The notes under the pieces: model-generated
Seen by the model: only the letters and a program-made list of their open reading frames with translations
Database searches by the model: none
What the model was told of the DNA's origin: nothing
NCBI GenBank assembly: GCA_017521125.1
Contig: JAFXDV010000013.1
Span: 1-64,000, forward strand
DNA: 64,000 bases
Source of the DNA: Clostridia bacterium
GTDB taxonomy: Bacteria; Bacillota; Clostridia; Oscillospirales; Acutalibacteraceae
Direction: 5' to 3'
Made by a program: the position numbers and the translations under genes
Part shown: positions 41,109-49,791 of the stretch, in pieces
Layout of the letters: each line of letters opens with the position of its first letter
Numbering within the stretch: the stretch's first letter is position 1

Positions 41109-41465
41109 ATGAAATTGGCTGAAAATAGCGGACTTTCCATTAACATAGAGGTAATAGAGAATATGGCAGCAATGGCTGCGGCAGAGGTAAGCGGAGTAGC
41201 CCAGTTGTCACCTCGCAAAGTAGATATCAAAAAAGCGGTTTCAGGTAAATCTATTCTAAAGCCTGTTCACGCAGAGATTAGAAACGGTGCAGTTATTATC
41301 AACGTCTATATCTGTGTAGAACACAACGCTAACGCTAAACAGGTTGCCGAGGCAGTACAGGAAGGCGTTAAGGAAAAGGTTCAGAATATGAGCGGCAACG
41401 CCGTTACCAAGGTAAACGTTACGGTAGCAGATATCAAGTTAGAACAAGCAGAAGAAACAGAATAA
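41109..41465 (+). CDS. Asp23/Gls24-family protein
   Basis: A 118-residue protein of the alkaline-shock/envelope stress family (DUF322). IEVIENMAAMAAAEVSGVAQL and AVQEGVKEKVQNM...VTKVNVTVADI are characteristic. Often between spoIIIAH and nusB in Clostridia; here nusB does not follow. AGGAGG precedes the ATG. Likely soluble, since no membrane segment is present. Confidence 0.92.
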   Translation: MKLAENSGLSINIEVIENMAAMAAAEVSGVAQLSPRKVDIKKAVSGKSILKPVHAEIRNGAVIINVYICVEHNANAKQVAEAVQEGVKEKVQNMSGNAVTKVNVTVADIKLEQAEETE

Positions 41466-41470
41466 ATAAT

Positions 41471-41507
41471 AAAAAACCGAGTGCTAAAGGGCACTCGGTT
41501 TTTTTAG
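41471..41507. terminator. Two-way terminator
   Basis: AAAAAACCGAGTGC/GCACTCGGTTTTTTT stem with a 6-nt loop between convergent genes; its right flank lies inside the end of the next leftward gene. Confidence 0.9.
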
Positions 41508-41873
41508 TTTGTTGTCAATTTTTACCGAAAGGGGAATAGCAAGAATACTCAAAAAGCTCCACAAAACAGTGTATAAAAGACAAACCTGTCCACCTAAATT
41601 AAAGGGAATTTTACTATAATCCCAAATGTTTTTCTTTAGTATTAAATTAAAAATCACACCAAAGACAAATTCAACTGCAGTAACCGCTATACCGCCTAAC
41701 ATACATCTGTAGAGCAGAGGGCTTTTTTTCATGACTTTACCTATGCCGGAAAAAAGCACGAGACATATACCACCTGCAATTAACATACTCCAATGGGTAT
41801 GTCCACGCCAAAGTATTTCAACGAGTCCATAAGAAAAGGCACCTATTCCAAAAAGTATAACGAGACTGCACAT
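41484..41873 (-). CDS. Small membrane protein, putative ABC-transporter-permease family
   Basis: A 129-residue protein with four hydrophobic segments and the sequence GAFSYGLVEILWRGHTHWSMLIAGG, which marks the 'putative ABC transporter permease' (CmpB-like, DUF1113) family. No ATPase partner lies nearby and the role is unknown. Its start region has only weak ribosome-site features (GAAAGATAAATG). Confidence 0.75.
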   Translation of the reverse strand: MCSLVILFGIGAFSYGLVEILWRGHTHWSMLIAGGICLVLFSGIGKVMKKSPLLYRCMLGGIAVTAVEFVFGVIFNLILKKNIWDYSKIPFNLGGQVCLLYTVLWSFLSILAIPLSVKIDNKLKKPSAL

Positions 41874-41917
41874 TTATCTTTCACCCATTTTTATTTTAAG
41901 GCAAAAGTCAAAATTTA

Positions 41918-42820
41918 TTATTGACATTTTTTTCTTTTTTCAAAAGGAATTTGTGCTAAAACAATAGCAATAAACATTATTACGCAACCTAAAGCCTCTC
42001 TCAGAGTAAGCATTTCGTGAGGCGGCAGAATCATAGCGGTAAGTACCGCAAAAACCGACTCTAAACTCATAATTAAAGAAGCCATAGTAGGTTGGGTGTA
42101 TTTTTGAGCTACAATCTGTAAGGTGTATGCAACACCGGAAGAAAGTATACCGGTATAAGCAATAGGGAGCCAGGCGGAAAGAATAGCGTTTACATCAGGT
42201 TTTTCGAAAACAAACATTAAAACAGAGGAAAGAACACCTGAGACAAAAAACTGTAAGCAAGCGAGCTTTACACCATCCACCTTTATAACAAAATGGTCAA
42301 TAATCATAATGTGAGCTGTAAAACAAACTGCGCAAATTAAAACTAAAGAGTCACCAAGAGAAAGCCGTAAACTTTCGGTCATACATAAAAGATAAAGACC
42401 AATAACGGCTAAGAAGACACATCCCCAAATTACCGGCGAAACCTTTTTCCTAAAGAAAACGCTGACAACAGGCACCATTATTACGTAAAGAGCAGTTAAA
42501 AAACCTGCCTTGCCAACCGTTGTATATAAAATACCAACCTGCTGAAAACAGGCGGCAATCGTTAGAGCGGTACCGCAAAGAATTCCACCAATAATCAGAC
42601 TTTTATAGTCGGTGCGTTTATAAGTGTTATTTTTCTTTTTTAAACTGTCAGAAAAGAGAATAACAGGTATTAAAAATAAACTTCCTAAAAAGGAGCGAAC
42701 CGCCTGAAAGGTGAAGGGGCCAATATGCACCATTCCGTCTCGCTGAGCCACAAAGGCACTACCCCAAATAATAGCGGTAAGCAGAAGCATTGCATTTCCT
42801 AAATATCTTTTATTTGTCAT
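41918..42820 (-). CDS. DMT/EamA-family transporter
   Basis: A 300-residue protein with ten predicted membrane segments in two EamA repeats (about 5-140 and 155-290). FVAQRDGMVHIGPFTFQAVR and the second-repeat GVAYTLQIVAQKYTQPTMASLIMSLE are typical of the drug/metabolite exporter family. Substrate unknown. It starts one base from the end of the thioesterase gene, so the two are co-transcribed. Confidence 0.9.
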   Translation of the reverse strand: MTNKRYLGNAMLLLTAIIWGSAFVAQRDGMVHIGPFTFQAVRSFLGSLFLIPVILFSDSLKKKNNTYKRTDYKSLIIGGILCGTALTIAACFQQVGILYTTVGKAGFLTALYVIMVPVVSVFFRKKVSPVIWGCVFLAVIGLYLLCMTESLRLSLGDSLVLICAVCFTAHIMIIDHFVIKVDGVKLACLQFFVSGVLSSVLMFVFEKPDVNAILSAWLPIAYTGILSSGVAYTLQIVAQKYTQPTMASLIMSLESVFAVLTAMILPPHEMLTLREALGCVIMFIAIVLAQIPFEKRKKCQ

Positions 42821-42821
42821 T

Positions 42822-43559
42822 TCATATTTCCTTGACCTTTATCATAGCCTCAATGTTTGTTTTATCATCAATCATAGTGCGGAAATAGTAGATAAGACCA
42901 TCTGCAACTTTTTCCGCATCAGACATAAAAATCTTAATAGTTTTGCCAAAAGGCGCTTCACTTACAAAATTTATCATTAACTCTGACATAAATAAATTTT
43001 GAACGTTTGGAATAAAATTAAATAACACGTTGGGATAAACCGTATTGTTCATATGCCTGTTTTTGTCAATATCGGAGTACATAACTTGTTTTTCTCCAAC
43101 GAAATTGAGTTCTATGTCTTTTGGAATTTTAAAACGTGTAGAAATATCAAGAGGCTCATCTGTGCCGTAAACCGAAACGTCAAACTCGCTGCCCTTAACA
43201 AAGCGCTTTTCTTCTAAGTTTATAAGAGCCCAATTCATAAGAGCCTCAACGACAATTCTGTCGCCCGATTTTATAAGATAACTTCTTGGAAAAATAACAC
43301 CGCTATTTTTAGTGGCCCAGGTTTGTACCGATATTTTTTCAAGTTCTTTTAAGGGAGAGAGAACCTTTATTGCCGCCCTTGAAACAACAAAGCTTAAATT
43401 ATTGTCAATAAGTTCATTGTAGGATGGTCCCATATCGGCAAAGTTTTTGTTTGCTGCTTCTTGCAAATATCTTAGAATCGCAGAGGGTTTGGCATTGCCG
43501 TTTACATCAATATCGTGGGTAGAAACCTCAGTATTAAAAATATAAGCCATACTTTTCAC
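42822..43559 (-). CDS. Acyl-ACP thioesterase
   Basis: A 245-residue double hot-dog protein of the FatA/acyl-ACP thioesterase family: N-terminal STHDIDVNGNAKPSAILRYLQE and the second-domain YSDIDKNRHMNNTVYPN with the D-x-N-x-H catalytic arrangement. It releases fatty acids from acyl carrier protein. Adjacent to the DUF554 gene (zero-base gap) and the EamA transporter in one leftward unit. Confidence 0.9.
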   Translation of the reverse strand: MKSMAYIFNTEVSTHDIDVNGNAKPSAILRYLQEAANKNFADMGPSYNELIDNNLSFVVSRAAIKVLSPLKELEKISVQTWATKNSGVIFPRSYLIKSGDRIVVEALMNWALINLEEKRFVKGSEFDVSVYGTDEPLDISTRFKIPKDIELNFVGEKQVMYSDIDKNRHMNNTVYPNVLFNFIPNVQNLFMSELMINFVSEAPFGKTIKIFMSDAEKVADGLIYYFRTMIDDKTNIEAMIKVKEI

Positions 43560-44246
43560 CTAAATCAAATTAACTAATAACTGAGCAAATGGAGCAAAAA
43601 TAATTGCAGGTAGTAAATTTGCGATTTTAATCTTAGAAATATTTAGAATATTAAGACCTAAGGCTAAAATTAGAATTGAACCAACACAGGTTAAAGCGCC
43701 GATTATGGAATCGGTTAAAACAGGGGAAAGGAAATTTGCGAACAATGCAATGCCGCCTTGATAAAGGGTAAGAGGAATTGCAGAGAGCATAACACCTAAG
43801 CCAAATGCGGCACTAAGCATAGTTGCCGAAATAAAGTCTAAAACCGATTTAGTAAGTAATATACTGTTGTCTCCGGTAAGACCTGCCGAAATAGAGCCGA
43901 CTACCGCCATAGCACCAATGCAGAAAAGAAGAGAAGCTGTAACGAAGCCTTCTGCCGCTTTTGAACCGCCGCCTTGCGAGAACTTCGCAGTAATCTTTTC
44001 ACCAAAACGAATAAGACCACCGTCAAAATCTAAAACGGTACCAATAACTGCAGCCGGTATAATGGAGAGTACCGCAACAAGAGGGTTTACTCCACCTGTA
44101 AGACCATCAATTCCTATGTAAACAACGCAAAGGCCAACGCCAATCATTATAACGTTATTTATTCTTTCGGATATGCCCTTGTGAAGCAAAAAACCAAGTA
44201 AAGATCCTACAATTACCGCAAGAGCATTAATAAAAACACCTAACAT
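43560..44246 (-). CDS. DUF554-family membrane protein
   Basis: A 228-residue membrane protein with about seven segments; LGVFINALAVIVGSLLGFLLHKGI and GVGLCVVYIGIDGL mark the family (YdfK/YqgA-like). Function unknown. First gene of the leftward thioesterase unit and divergent to mntP; the intervening dyad could serve both. Confidence 0.88.
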   Translation of the reverse strand: MLGVFINALAVIVGSLLGFLLHKGISERINNVIMIGVGLCVVYIGIDGLTGGVNPLVAVLSIIPAAVIGTVLDFDGGLIRFGEKITAKFSQGGGSKAAEGFVTASLLFCIGAMAVVGSISAGLTGDNSILLTKSVLDFISATMLSAAFGLGVMLSAIPLTLYQGGIALFANFLSPVLTDSIIGALTCVGSILILALGLNILNISKIKIANLLPAIIFAPFAQLLVNLI

Positions 44247-44296
44247 ACAATAACTCCTAATAAAACTTTGAAAATTATTATACCACTACTTGAATA

Positions 44297-44328
44297 AAAA
44301 GTAAACTATTGACAAAATGTTTACTTTT
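44297..44328. promoter_or_regulatory. 10-bp perfect dyad at the mntP promoter
   Basis: AAAAGTAAAC (44297-44306) and GTTTACTTTT (44319-44328) are perfect inverse copies 12 bp apart. The right arm lies in the promoter spacer and the interval contains the -35 box. A likely operator, perhaps for a manganese regulator. Confidence 0.65.
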
Positions 44329-44337
44329 TTGTAATAT
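44309..44337 (+). promoter_or_regulatory. Promoter of mntP
   Basis: TTGACA (44309-44314), 17 bases, TAATAT (44332-44337); the leader is only about 20 nt, so no riboswitch fits. Confidence 0.75.
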
Positions 44338-44363
44338 AGAACTTACGCTATAGAGGTGAAAAT

Positions 44364-44930
44364 ATGAGTTTAATTGAAATTTTTTTATTAGCTTTAGGAC
44401 TTGCGATGGATGCTTTTGCAGTTGCTATATGTAAAGGTTTGGCTCTATCGAAACTGTCGTTTAAGCATTTTTTAATAGTTGGCGCTTGGTTTGGTGGCTT
44501 TCAGGGAGTAATGCCGTTAATTGGATATTACCTTGGAAAAGCTTTTGGACAGTACATAGAAAAATTTGATCATTGGGTTGCTTTTGCCTTGCTTATCATA
44601 ATTGGCGGAAATATGATAAAGGAAGCTCTTTCCAAATGTGACTGTGAGGATGATATGACGGCAGGACTTGGTTTTGCAACCATGCTTATTCTTGCGATTT
44701 CAACCTCAATAGATGCGGCGGCAACTGGTATTGTTCTTGAGAGCGGAGGGGCAAACATTTGGCTTTCGGTTGTTGTTATAGCAACGGTTACCTTTGTTAT
44801 TTCGGCGATTGGTGTTAAAATAGGTAATGTATTCGGCACCAAATATAAAAAGAAGGCAGAAATTTTCGGCGGTTCAATACTTATTTTATTAGCGCTAAAA
44901 ATCCTTCTTGAAGGAATTGGAATATTATAA
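44364..44930 (+). CDS. mntP: Manganese efflux pump MntP
   Basis: A 188-residue protein with six membrane segments. The two repeats each carry an aspartate motif: GLAMDAFAVAICKG (about 14-27) and ISTSIDAAATG (about 111-121), which bind manganese. Exports Mn2+ to prevent toxicity. AGAGGTG precedes the ATG. Regulation probably acts through the dyad overlapping the promoter rather than a yybP-ykoY leader. Confidence 0.93.
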   Translation: MSLIEIFLLALGLAMDAFAVAICKGLALSKLSFKHFLIVGAWFGGFQGVMPLIGYYLGKAFGQYIEKFDHWVAFALLIIIGGNMIKEALSKCDCEDDMTAGLGFATMLILAISTSIDAAATGIVLESGGANIWLSVVVIATVTFVISAIGVKIGNVFGTKYKKKAEIFGGSILILLALKILLEGIGIL

Positions 44931-44963
44931 AAAAACTGCGATGAGTTTTCATCGCAGTTTTTT
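44931..44963. terminator. Two-way terminator after mntP
   Basis: ACTGCGATGA pairs with TCATCGCAGT around a short loop, with A and T runs on either side, between convergent genes. Confidence 0.9.
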
Positions 44964-45238
44964 TATATCAATATTAAAAGCAAGACAGATAAAGCAATTA
45001 TACCTGCTGAGGATAGGGCAATAATTCGCTTTTTCTTTTTCTTTCTTGACAAATTCCTTTGCCTGAGGCTTGTGGGATAATCTTTATTTACACCATTTAA
45101 ATATTTGAGAGCCTCATTCTTTATTCGCTTTTCACTAAAGCAACAATATTCGGGATCAATAAAAAGAATAGCCCTTTCAAAATAACTGTTTCCTGTGTTG
45201 TTAATTTCAATTACCGTTTTGTTTACACCTTTAACCAT
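44963..45238 (-). CDS. Small tail-anchored protein, unknown
   Basis: A 91-residue protein. The start at 45238 is chosen because GGAGG lies 5 bases ahead; an in-frame ATG at 45262 has none. Residues 1-65 are soluble (with NNTGNSYFERAILFIDPEY), followed by a strongly basic stretch (RKKKKKR) and one C-terminal membrane helix, so it should sit in the membrane facing inwards. No family recognised. It follows the DUF6062 gene by 51 bases. Confidence 0.7.
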   Translation of the reverse strand: MVKGVNKTVIEINNTGNSYFERAILFIDPEYCCFSEKRIKNEALKYLNGVNKDYPTSLRQRNLSRKKKKKRIIALSSAGIIALSVLLLILI

Positions 45239-45289
45239 AACATCCTCCAACAATAACTTCAAAGCTATTGTTGGCAGAAAAATATGGTT

Positions 45290-45964
45290 TTATTCGGAAA
45301 TGCCTGTCAAAAACAGCGCTGCCCTTTCAACCGAGTCTTTTGAGGTGCCCCAGTCGGCATTTTCAGTATTATTTCGATAGTCATACATAGAACAGTATTT
45401 TTCAAGGTCACTATGTAAATTCTCTAAATATTTTGAGACAGTTTCTTCTAAAGCCTTGTTAAATTCACTGTAATATTTTCTCATTACCTTTTTAGATGAA
45501 TTTGCCGCTAGTAAACTATAATGCTCAAGACAAAAAAACTCTTGGGAGTCAAATAAATCTCTAAACTCTTTATCTCTTTCGTAGGTAAGATAAATAGTAT
45601 TAATCATTCGCTCAAAGCCCCACTCAATCTTCTCGCAAACAAAACAAGTGGAGTGAACCTGTTTTGCCTTCAAGCCGTTTTTCTGGTAAGAGGAACTGAA
45701 AATATTGTCGCAAAGCTCCTTTGCGTGAGATTCAAGAATTAAAGCAAGAGGTAGTCTGCCACGCTTTTTCATCATGCCGCCTAAATGTTCCTTGCAAAAT
45801 CCTAAACGGTTAGTTTCAATTCTAACGTCAGGCTCCATCATAGCGGCGCCCATAATGTAGTCAAGTATGCGCTCTTCTACAGTTTTTCTCATTCTGCAAA
45901 TAGGACAACCATCATTTTCCTCAAAGGCTTCGCTTATAGGAATTGTGCAAATATCTTCTCTCAT
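45290..45964 (-). CDS. DUF6062-family protein
   Basis: A 224-residue soluble protein resembling the uncharacterised DUF6062 family of Clostridia. It has cysteine pairs CPIC (about residue 20), FCKEH (~56) and FVCEKIEW, FFCLEHY, which look like metal ligands. The ATG at 45964 is preferred because AGGTGA is 5 bases ahead. It reads divergently from the glycosylase gene. Function unknown. Confidence 0.75.
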   Translation of the reverse strand: MREDICTIPISEAFEENDGCPICRMRKTVEERILDYIMGAAMMEPDVRIETNRLGFCKEHLGGMMKKRGRLPLALILESHAKELCDNIFSSSYQKNGLKAKQVHSTCFVCEKIEWGFERMINTIYLTYERDKEFRDLFDSQEFFCLEHYSLLAANSSKKVMRKYYSEFNKALEETVSKYLENLHSDLEKYCSMYDYRNNTENADWGTSKDSVERAALFLTGISE

Positions 45965-46032
45965 TTTTATCACCTGTTGCCATTATACCTCAAAAATGTT
46001 ATAATTGGAATATAATTATTTGGAGATGAATT

Positions 46033-46863
46033 ATGAAAATAGAAGAAAAGGGTAAAAATATAGAGCTTAGTGACATTTCCTGTCTGTCTCTTAAAGAAAC
46101 GCTTGACTGCGGTCAGGCTTTTCGTTGGGAGCAATTAGAGGACGGCGTATGGCAGGGAATGGCTTATAATGAATATTTAAAACTTTGCGAGACCCAAGAT
46201 AAAATAGTTTTCTTTGATACAACAAAAGAGGACTTTTATAATATTTGGTATTCTTATTTTGATTTAGATAGAGATTATGAAAAAATAGTATCTACCCTTA
46301 GCGAAAACCCTGTGCTAAAAAAGGCCGCAGACTTTGGTAAGGGTATTAGAATTTTAAAACAAGAGCCTTGGGAAACCCTTTGCTCATTTATCATTTCTCA
46401 AAATAATAATATCCCTCGAATTAAAGGGATAATAGGAAGACTTTGTGAAAACTTCGGAGATGTGAGTGATAACGGTTTTTATACCTTCCCATCAGCCGAA
46501 AAAATAGCATCTCTCAGTATCGAAGATTTAGGAGTAATCCGTAGTGGCTTTAGAGCAAAATACATATCAGATGCCGCTAAAAAGATTGCAAACGGAGAAA
46601 TCAATTTAGAAGCCTTAAAAACTTTAGATACCGATACCGCCCGTAACGAGCTTATGAAAATATACGGAGTCGGCAAAAAGGTTGCCGACTGTGTACTGCT
46701 TTTTGGTTTATCTCATATAAACGCTTTCCCCCAAGACGTCTGGATAAAACGAGCTATGGAAAAACTTTTCGGCGGAGAAATACCTCACTGTGCCAAAGGC
46801 TATGAGGGCATAGCGCAACAGTACATCTTTCATTACGCCCATACAACTAAACTTGATATATAA
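46033..46863 (+). CDS. ogg: 8-oxoguanine DNA glycosylase (OGG1-type)
   Basis: A 276-residue protein. The N-terminal OGG domain (about 10-115, with DCGQAFRWEQ) precedes the HhH-GPD core, whose hairpin KIYGVGKKVADCVLLFGL (~215) contains the catalytic lysine and whose PQDVWIKRAM holds the catalytic aspartate. Removes oxidised guanine and cuts the strand by beta-elimination. GGAGATGA precedes the ATG. Terminator follows. Confidence 0.92.
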   Translation: MKIEEKGKNIELSDISCLSLKETLDCGQAFRWEQLEDGVWQGMAYNEYLKLCETQDKIVFFDTTKEDFYNIWYSYFDLDRDYEKIVSTLSENPVLKKAADFGKGIRILKQEPWETLCSFIISQNNNIPRIKGIIGRLCENFGDVSDNGFYTFPSAEKIASLSIEDLGVIRSGFRAKYISDAAKKIANGEINLEALKTLDTDTARNELMKIYGVGKKVADCVLLFGLSHINAFPQDVWIKRAMEKLFGGEIPHCAKGYEGIAQQYIFHYAHTTKLDI

Positions 46864-46889
46864 AAAAGATGCCTCTCGGCATCTTTTTT
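46863..46889. terminator. Two-way terminator
   Basis: AAAAAAGATGCC/GGCATCTTTTTT stem with TCTC loop between the convergent glycosylase and MATE genes. Confidence 0.9.
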
Positions 46890-48228
46890 ATTTGTTATCC
46901 GGTATTTTTTTAATGATCTTTTTATAAAGATATATAAATGAAATGAGACTCACTGTAAGTGAAGCAATTTCGGCAATAGGGAAGGCCCACCAAACTAGAT
47001 TAACGTTACCTGAAAGGGAAAGTAGCCAGGCGGCAGGGAGCAGAACCACAAGTTGTCTGCAAATGGAAACTGTCATTGATAAAACGCTTTTTCCTAAAGC
47101 TTGGAATACCGCACCCAAAGCGATACAAATTCCTGCAAAAGCATAGCTTAGACTTATGATTCTGAATGCGTGGATACCCATAGAAATCATATGCTCCGAA
47201 GCGTTGAACGCCGTAAGAAGTTGAACGGGCAGGAATTGGAATACAAGAATCGCAACGAATAATATGCTCTCTGCTAAAATTACCGAGAATTTAACACATC
47301 TTAATAAACGGCTTCGCTTTCCTGCACCATAGTTGAACGCAACGATAGGAATAACACCATTGTTCATACCAAAAAGGGGCATAAAGGCAAAGGACTGAAT
47401 TTTGTAATAAACACCGAGTACAGCCGTTGCCGTTGTAGAAAAGGCAATGAGAATTTTGTTAAGACCGAAGTTCATTACAGAACCGATACCCACCATAACA
47501 ATAGATGGGAAGCCAATAGCATAAATTTTGCCGATAATTTTTATACTTGGCTTAAAGCCTTTGCGTTTAACCTTTACGTCAGGGTTAAACTTCGTATTCA
47601 AAACAACCCCCATAATTGCCGAAACAAGCTGTCCTATAACTGTAGCTAGCGCCGCACCTGTAACCTCAAGTCTTGGAAGACCGAAAAGACCAAAAATAAG
47701 AATAGGGTCTAAAATAATGTTAACAATAGCCCCTGCGCCCTGAGTGAACATAGAATATAATGTTCTTCCTGTGGACTGCATAAGTCTTTCGAAAATGATT
47801 TGAATAAATACGAATAGGGAACAGATTGAGCATATTGAAATGTAGCTTGTGCCGTACTCAATTATCTGAGGGTTATCGGTTTGAATGGTAAAGAAAAAGC
47901 GAGAGCCGAAAATACCAAAAATTAAAAACAGAAAATAACCCACAAAGGCTAAGAAAACACCGTTTGAGGCAATCTGGTTTACCTTTTCATAGTTTTTTTC
48001 TCCCAACGCTTTGGAAAGAAGAGCATTAACACCAACACCCGTGCCTGTTGCCACACCAATTAAAAGATTCTGCACAGGAAATGCCAAGGAAAGCGCAGTT
48101 AAAGCATCTTCGTTGATAGCCGCAACAAAGATACTGTCAATAATATTATAAGCCGCTTGAACAAGCATAGAGATAATCATAGGAAGGGACATAGTTATGA
48201 GAAGTTTGCCGACAGGCATAACTCCCAT
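46888..48228 (-). CDS. MATE-family efflux transporter
   Basis: A 446-residue protein with twelve membrane segments in two repeats of the MATE fold (PVGKLLITMSLPMIISMLVQ at the start, GFPSIVMVGIGSVMNFGLNK beginning the second half). Exports organic cations or drugs using Na+ or H+ gradients. The ATG at 48228 is chosen because the membrane topology begins there; longer frames to 48306 run through AT-rich promoter-like sequence. The ribosome site is weak. Confidence 0.9.
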   Translation of the reverse strand: MGVMPVGKLLITMSLPMIISMLVQAAYNIIDSIFVAAINEDALTALSLAFPVQNLLIGVATGTGVGVNALLSKALGEKNYEKVNQIASNGVFLAFVGYFLFLIFGIFGSRFFFTIQTDNPQIIEYGTSYISICSICSLFVFIQIIFERLMQSTGRTLYSMFTQGAGAIVNIILDPILIFGLFGLPRLEVTGAALATVIGQLVSAIMGVVLNTKFNPDVKVKRKGFKPSIKIIGKIYAIGFPSIVMVGIGSVMNFGLNKILIAFSTTATAVLGVYYKIQSFAFMPLFGMNNGVIPIVAFNYGAGKRSRLLRCVKFSVILAESILFVAILVFQFLPVQLLTAFNASEHMISMGIHAFRIISLSYAFAGICIALGAVFQALGKSVLSMTVSICRQLVVLLPAAWLLSLSGNVNLVWWAFPIAEIASLTVSLISFIYLYKKIIKKIPDNK

Positions 48229-48314
48229 TTTGTTTTCACTCAAATAAAACACCACCAATACATAATACCAATAGATTCTATCATAAAATAATAGATAATA
48301 CAACAAATTTTTTA

Positions 48315-48343
48315 TTGACAGAAAACGTAGTTTATGATATACT
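48315..48343 (+). promoter_or_regulatory. Promoter of the pyr operon
   Basis: TTGACA (48315-48320), 17 bases, TATACT (48338-48343). Start near 48350, giving a leader of about 165 nt. Confidence 0.8.
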
Positions 48344-48349
48344 TTTTAA

Positions 48350-48500
48350 GGTGCAATGCGAGACGTTGCGAACATATAATTTATCTTTAAAACGATACGA
48401 GATATCGGCAAGATAAGAAATAAGAAACCTGGAAAAGCTATTATAAAATAGCTTGGTTGTTGCGAATTTCAAACTTGTCGGTCTACGGCAAGTTTTTTTT
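48350..48500 (+). promoter_or_regulatory. Attenuator-type leader of the pyr operon
   Basis: Successive hairpins: TTATCTT/AAGATAA enclosing CGATA/TATCG; AACC/GGTT enclosing AAGCTATT/AATAGCTT; then an intrinsic terminator at 48472-48500 (AACTTGTCG/CGGCAAGTT plus a run of T). GTTGCGAA occurs twice (about 48365 and 48459). The terminator before the first gene implies regulated read-through. A PyrR-binding loop consensus was not recognised, so the sensor is open. Confidence 0.65.
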
Positions 48501-48516
48501 GAAAAAGGAGAAGGCA

Positions 48517-49776
48517 ATGAAACAGTTATTCAAAGGAGCAAAAGTCTTTTGCGAAAATGAATTTATCCAAAAAGATATACTTGTAGAAGACGATATAATT
48601 GTTTCTATTAGCGACAGTATTACCGATAATAGTGCCGTTTTATTTGACATTAGTGGGTGTGTTGTTTTTCCCGGCTTTGCAGATGTACATGTGCATCTTC
48701 GTGAGCCGGGTTTTTCATATAAAGAAACCATAAAAAGTGGTAGTAAGGCTTGTGCCAAAGGCGGATATACCAACGTTTGCACAATGCCGAACCTTAACCC
48801 TACACCTGACTGCAAGGAAAACTTAAATCTACAACTTGAAATCATAAAAAAAGATGCTGTCATAAACGTTCATCCTATAGGTACCATTACCCAGGGCGAA
48901 CTGGGAAACGAACTTTCCAAAATGGAAGAAATGGCAGAGGATGTCGTAGGCTTTTCGGATGATGGTAGGGGAGTGCAAAGCGAAGATTTGATGCTCTCGG
49001 CAATGGAGAAAGCAAAGATTTTAGGAAAACCCATAGTTGCCCACTGTGAAGATAATAGTCTTCTAAACGGTGGCTATATTCACGATGGAGAATATGCAAA
49101 GCTTAATAATCATAGGGGAATATGCAGCGAGAGCGAATGGGGTCCCATAAAAAGAGATATCGAGCTTGTAAAGAAAACAGGTGTAAAATACCACGTTTGC
49201 CATATATCAACCAAAGAAAGCGTAGAGCTGATACGAAAAGCTAAAGCAGACGGCGTAGACATAACCTGCGAAACAGGACCTCACTACCTTGTTATGAATG
49301 ATATGATGCTAAAGGACGAGGGCAGATTTAAAATGAACCCACCCATCAGAAGCGAGGAAGATAGACTTGCCTTGGTGGAAGGACTAAAAGATGGCACAAT
49401 CGACTGTATTGCTACCGATCACGCACCTCACTCGGCAGAAGAAAAAAGCAGAGGCCTTGAAAAAAGTGCTATGGGTGTTGTGGGAATTGAAACTGCTTTT
49501 CCGGTAGTTTATACCAAACTTGTAAAAACCGGAACAGTCCCACTAAGCACCGTAATAAAAGCTTTAACCATAAACCCAAAAGAGAGGTTTAAAATAGGAA
49601 ATAACTTAGAGGAAGGCTGCCCGGCCGACTTCACGGTTTTTGACTTGGAAGAAGAATATGTAATAGACCCAAAAGACTTTTTATCTCAGGGTAAGGCCAC
49701 ACCTTTTGAAAAAGAAAAGGTGTATGGCAGATGCAAGATGACAGTTTGCTCAGGCAAAATAGTTTATAAATTTTAA
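48517..49776 (+). CDS. pyrC: Dihydroorotase
   Basis: A 419-residue amidohydrolase of the class I type. DVHVHLREPGFSYKETI carries the metal-binding HxH, followed by AHCEDN, HVCHIST and the catalytic aspartate in ATDHAPHSAEEK. It closes carbamoyl-aspartate to dihydroorotate. The ATG at 48517 is chosen because AAGGAGAAGG precedes it and the longer frame crosses the terminator. First gene of the operon; carB follows after 15 bases. Confidence 0.96.
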   Translation: MKQLFKGAKVFCENEFIQKDILVEDDIIVSISDSITDNSAVLFDISGCVVFPGFADVHVHLREPGFSYKETIKSGSKACAKGGYTNVCTMPNLNPTPDCKENLNLQLEIIKKDAVINVHPIGTITQGELGNELSKMEEMAEDVVGFSDDGRGVQSEDLMLSAMEKAKILGKPIVAHCEDNSLLNGGYIHDGEYAKLNNHRGICSESEWGPIKRDIELVKKTGVKYHVCHISTKESVELIRKAKADGVDITCETGPHYLVMNDMMLKDEGRFKMNPPIRSEEDRLALVEGLKDGTIDCIATDHAPHSAEEKSRGLEKSAMGVVGIETAFPVVYTKLVKTGTVPLSTVIKALTINPKERFKIGNNLEEGCPADFTVFDLEEEYVIDPKDFLSQGKATPFEKEKVYGRCKMTVCSGKIVYKF

Positions 49777-49791
49777 GCGGAGGAAAAAACA

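Noticed and set aside
44338..44363. yybP-ykoY manganese riboswitch before mntP
   Set aside because: The leader is about 20 nt, too short for the riboswitch.
48356..48379. Seven-codon leader peptide in the pyr leader
   Set aside because: The ATG lies a few bases from the predicted transcript start and has no ribosome site.
48350..48516. T-box or PyrR leader before pyrC
   Set aside because: No T-box consensus and no PyrR-binding loop seen; recorded only as an unassigned attenuator.
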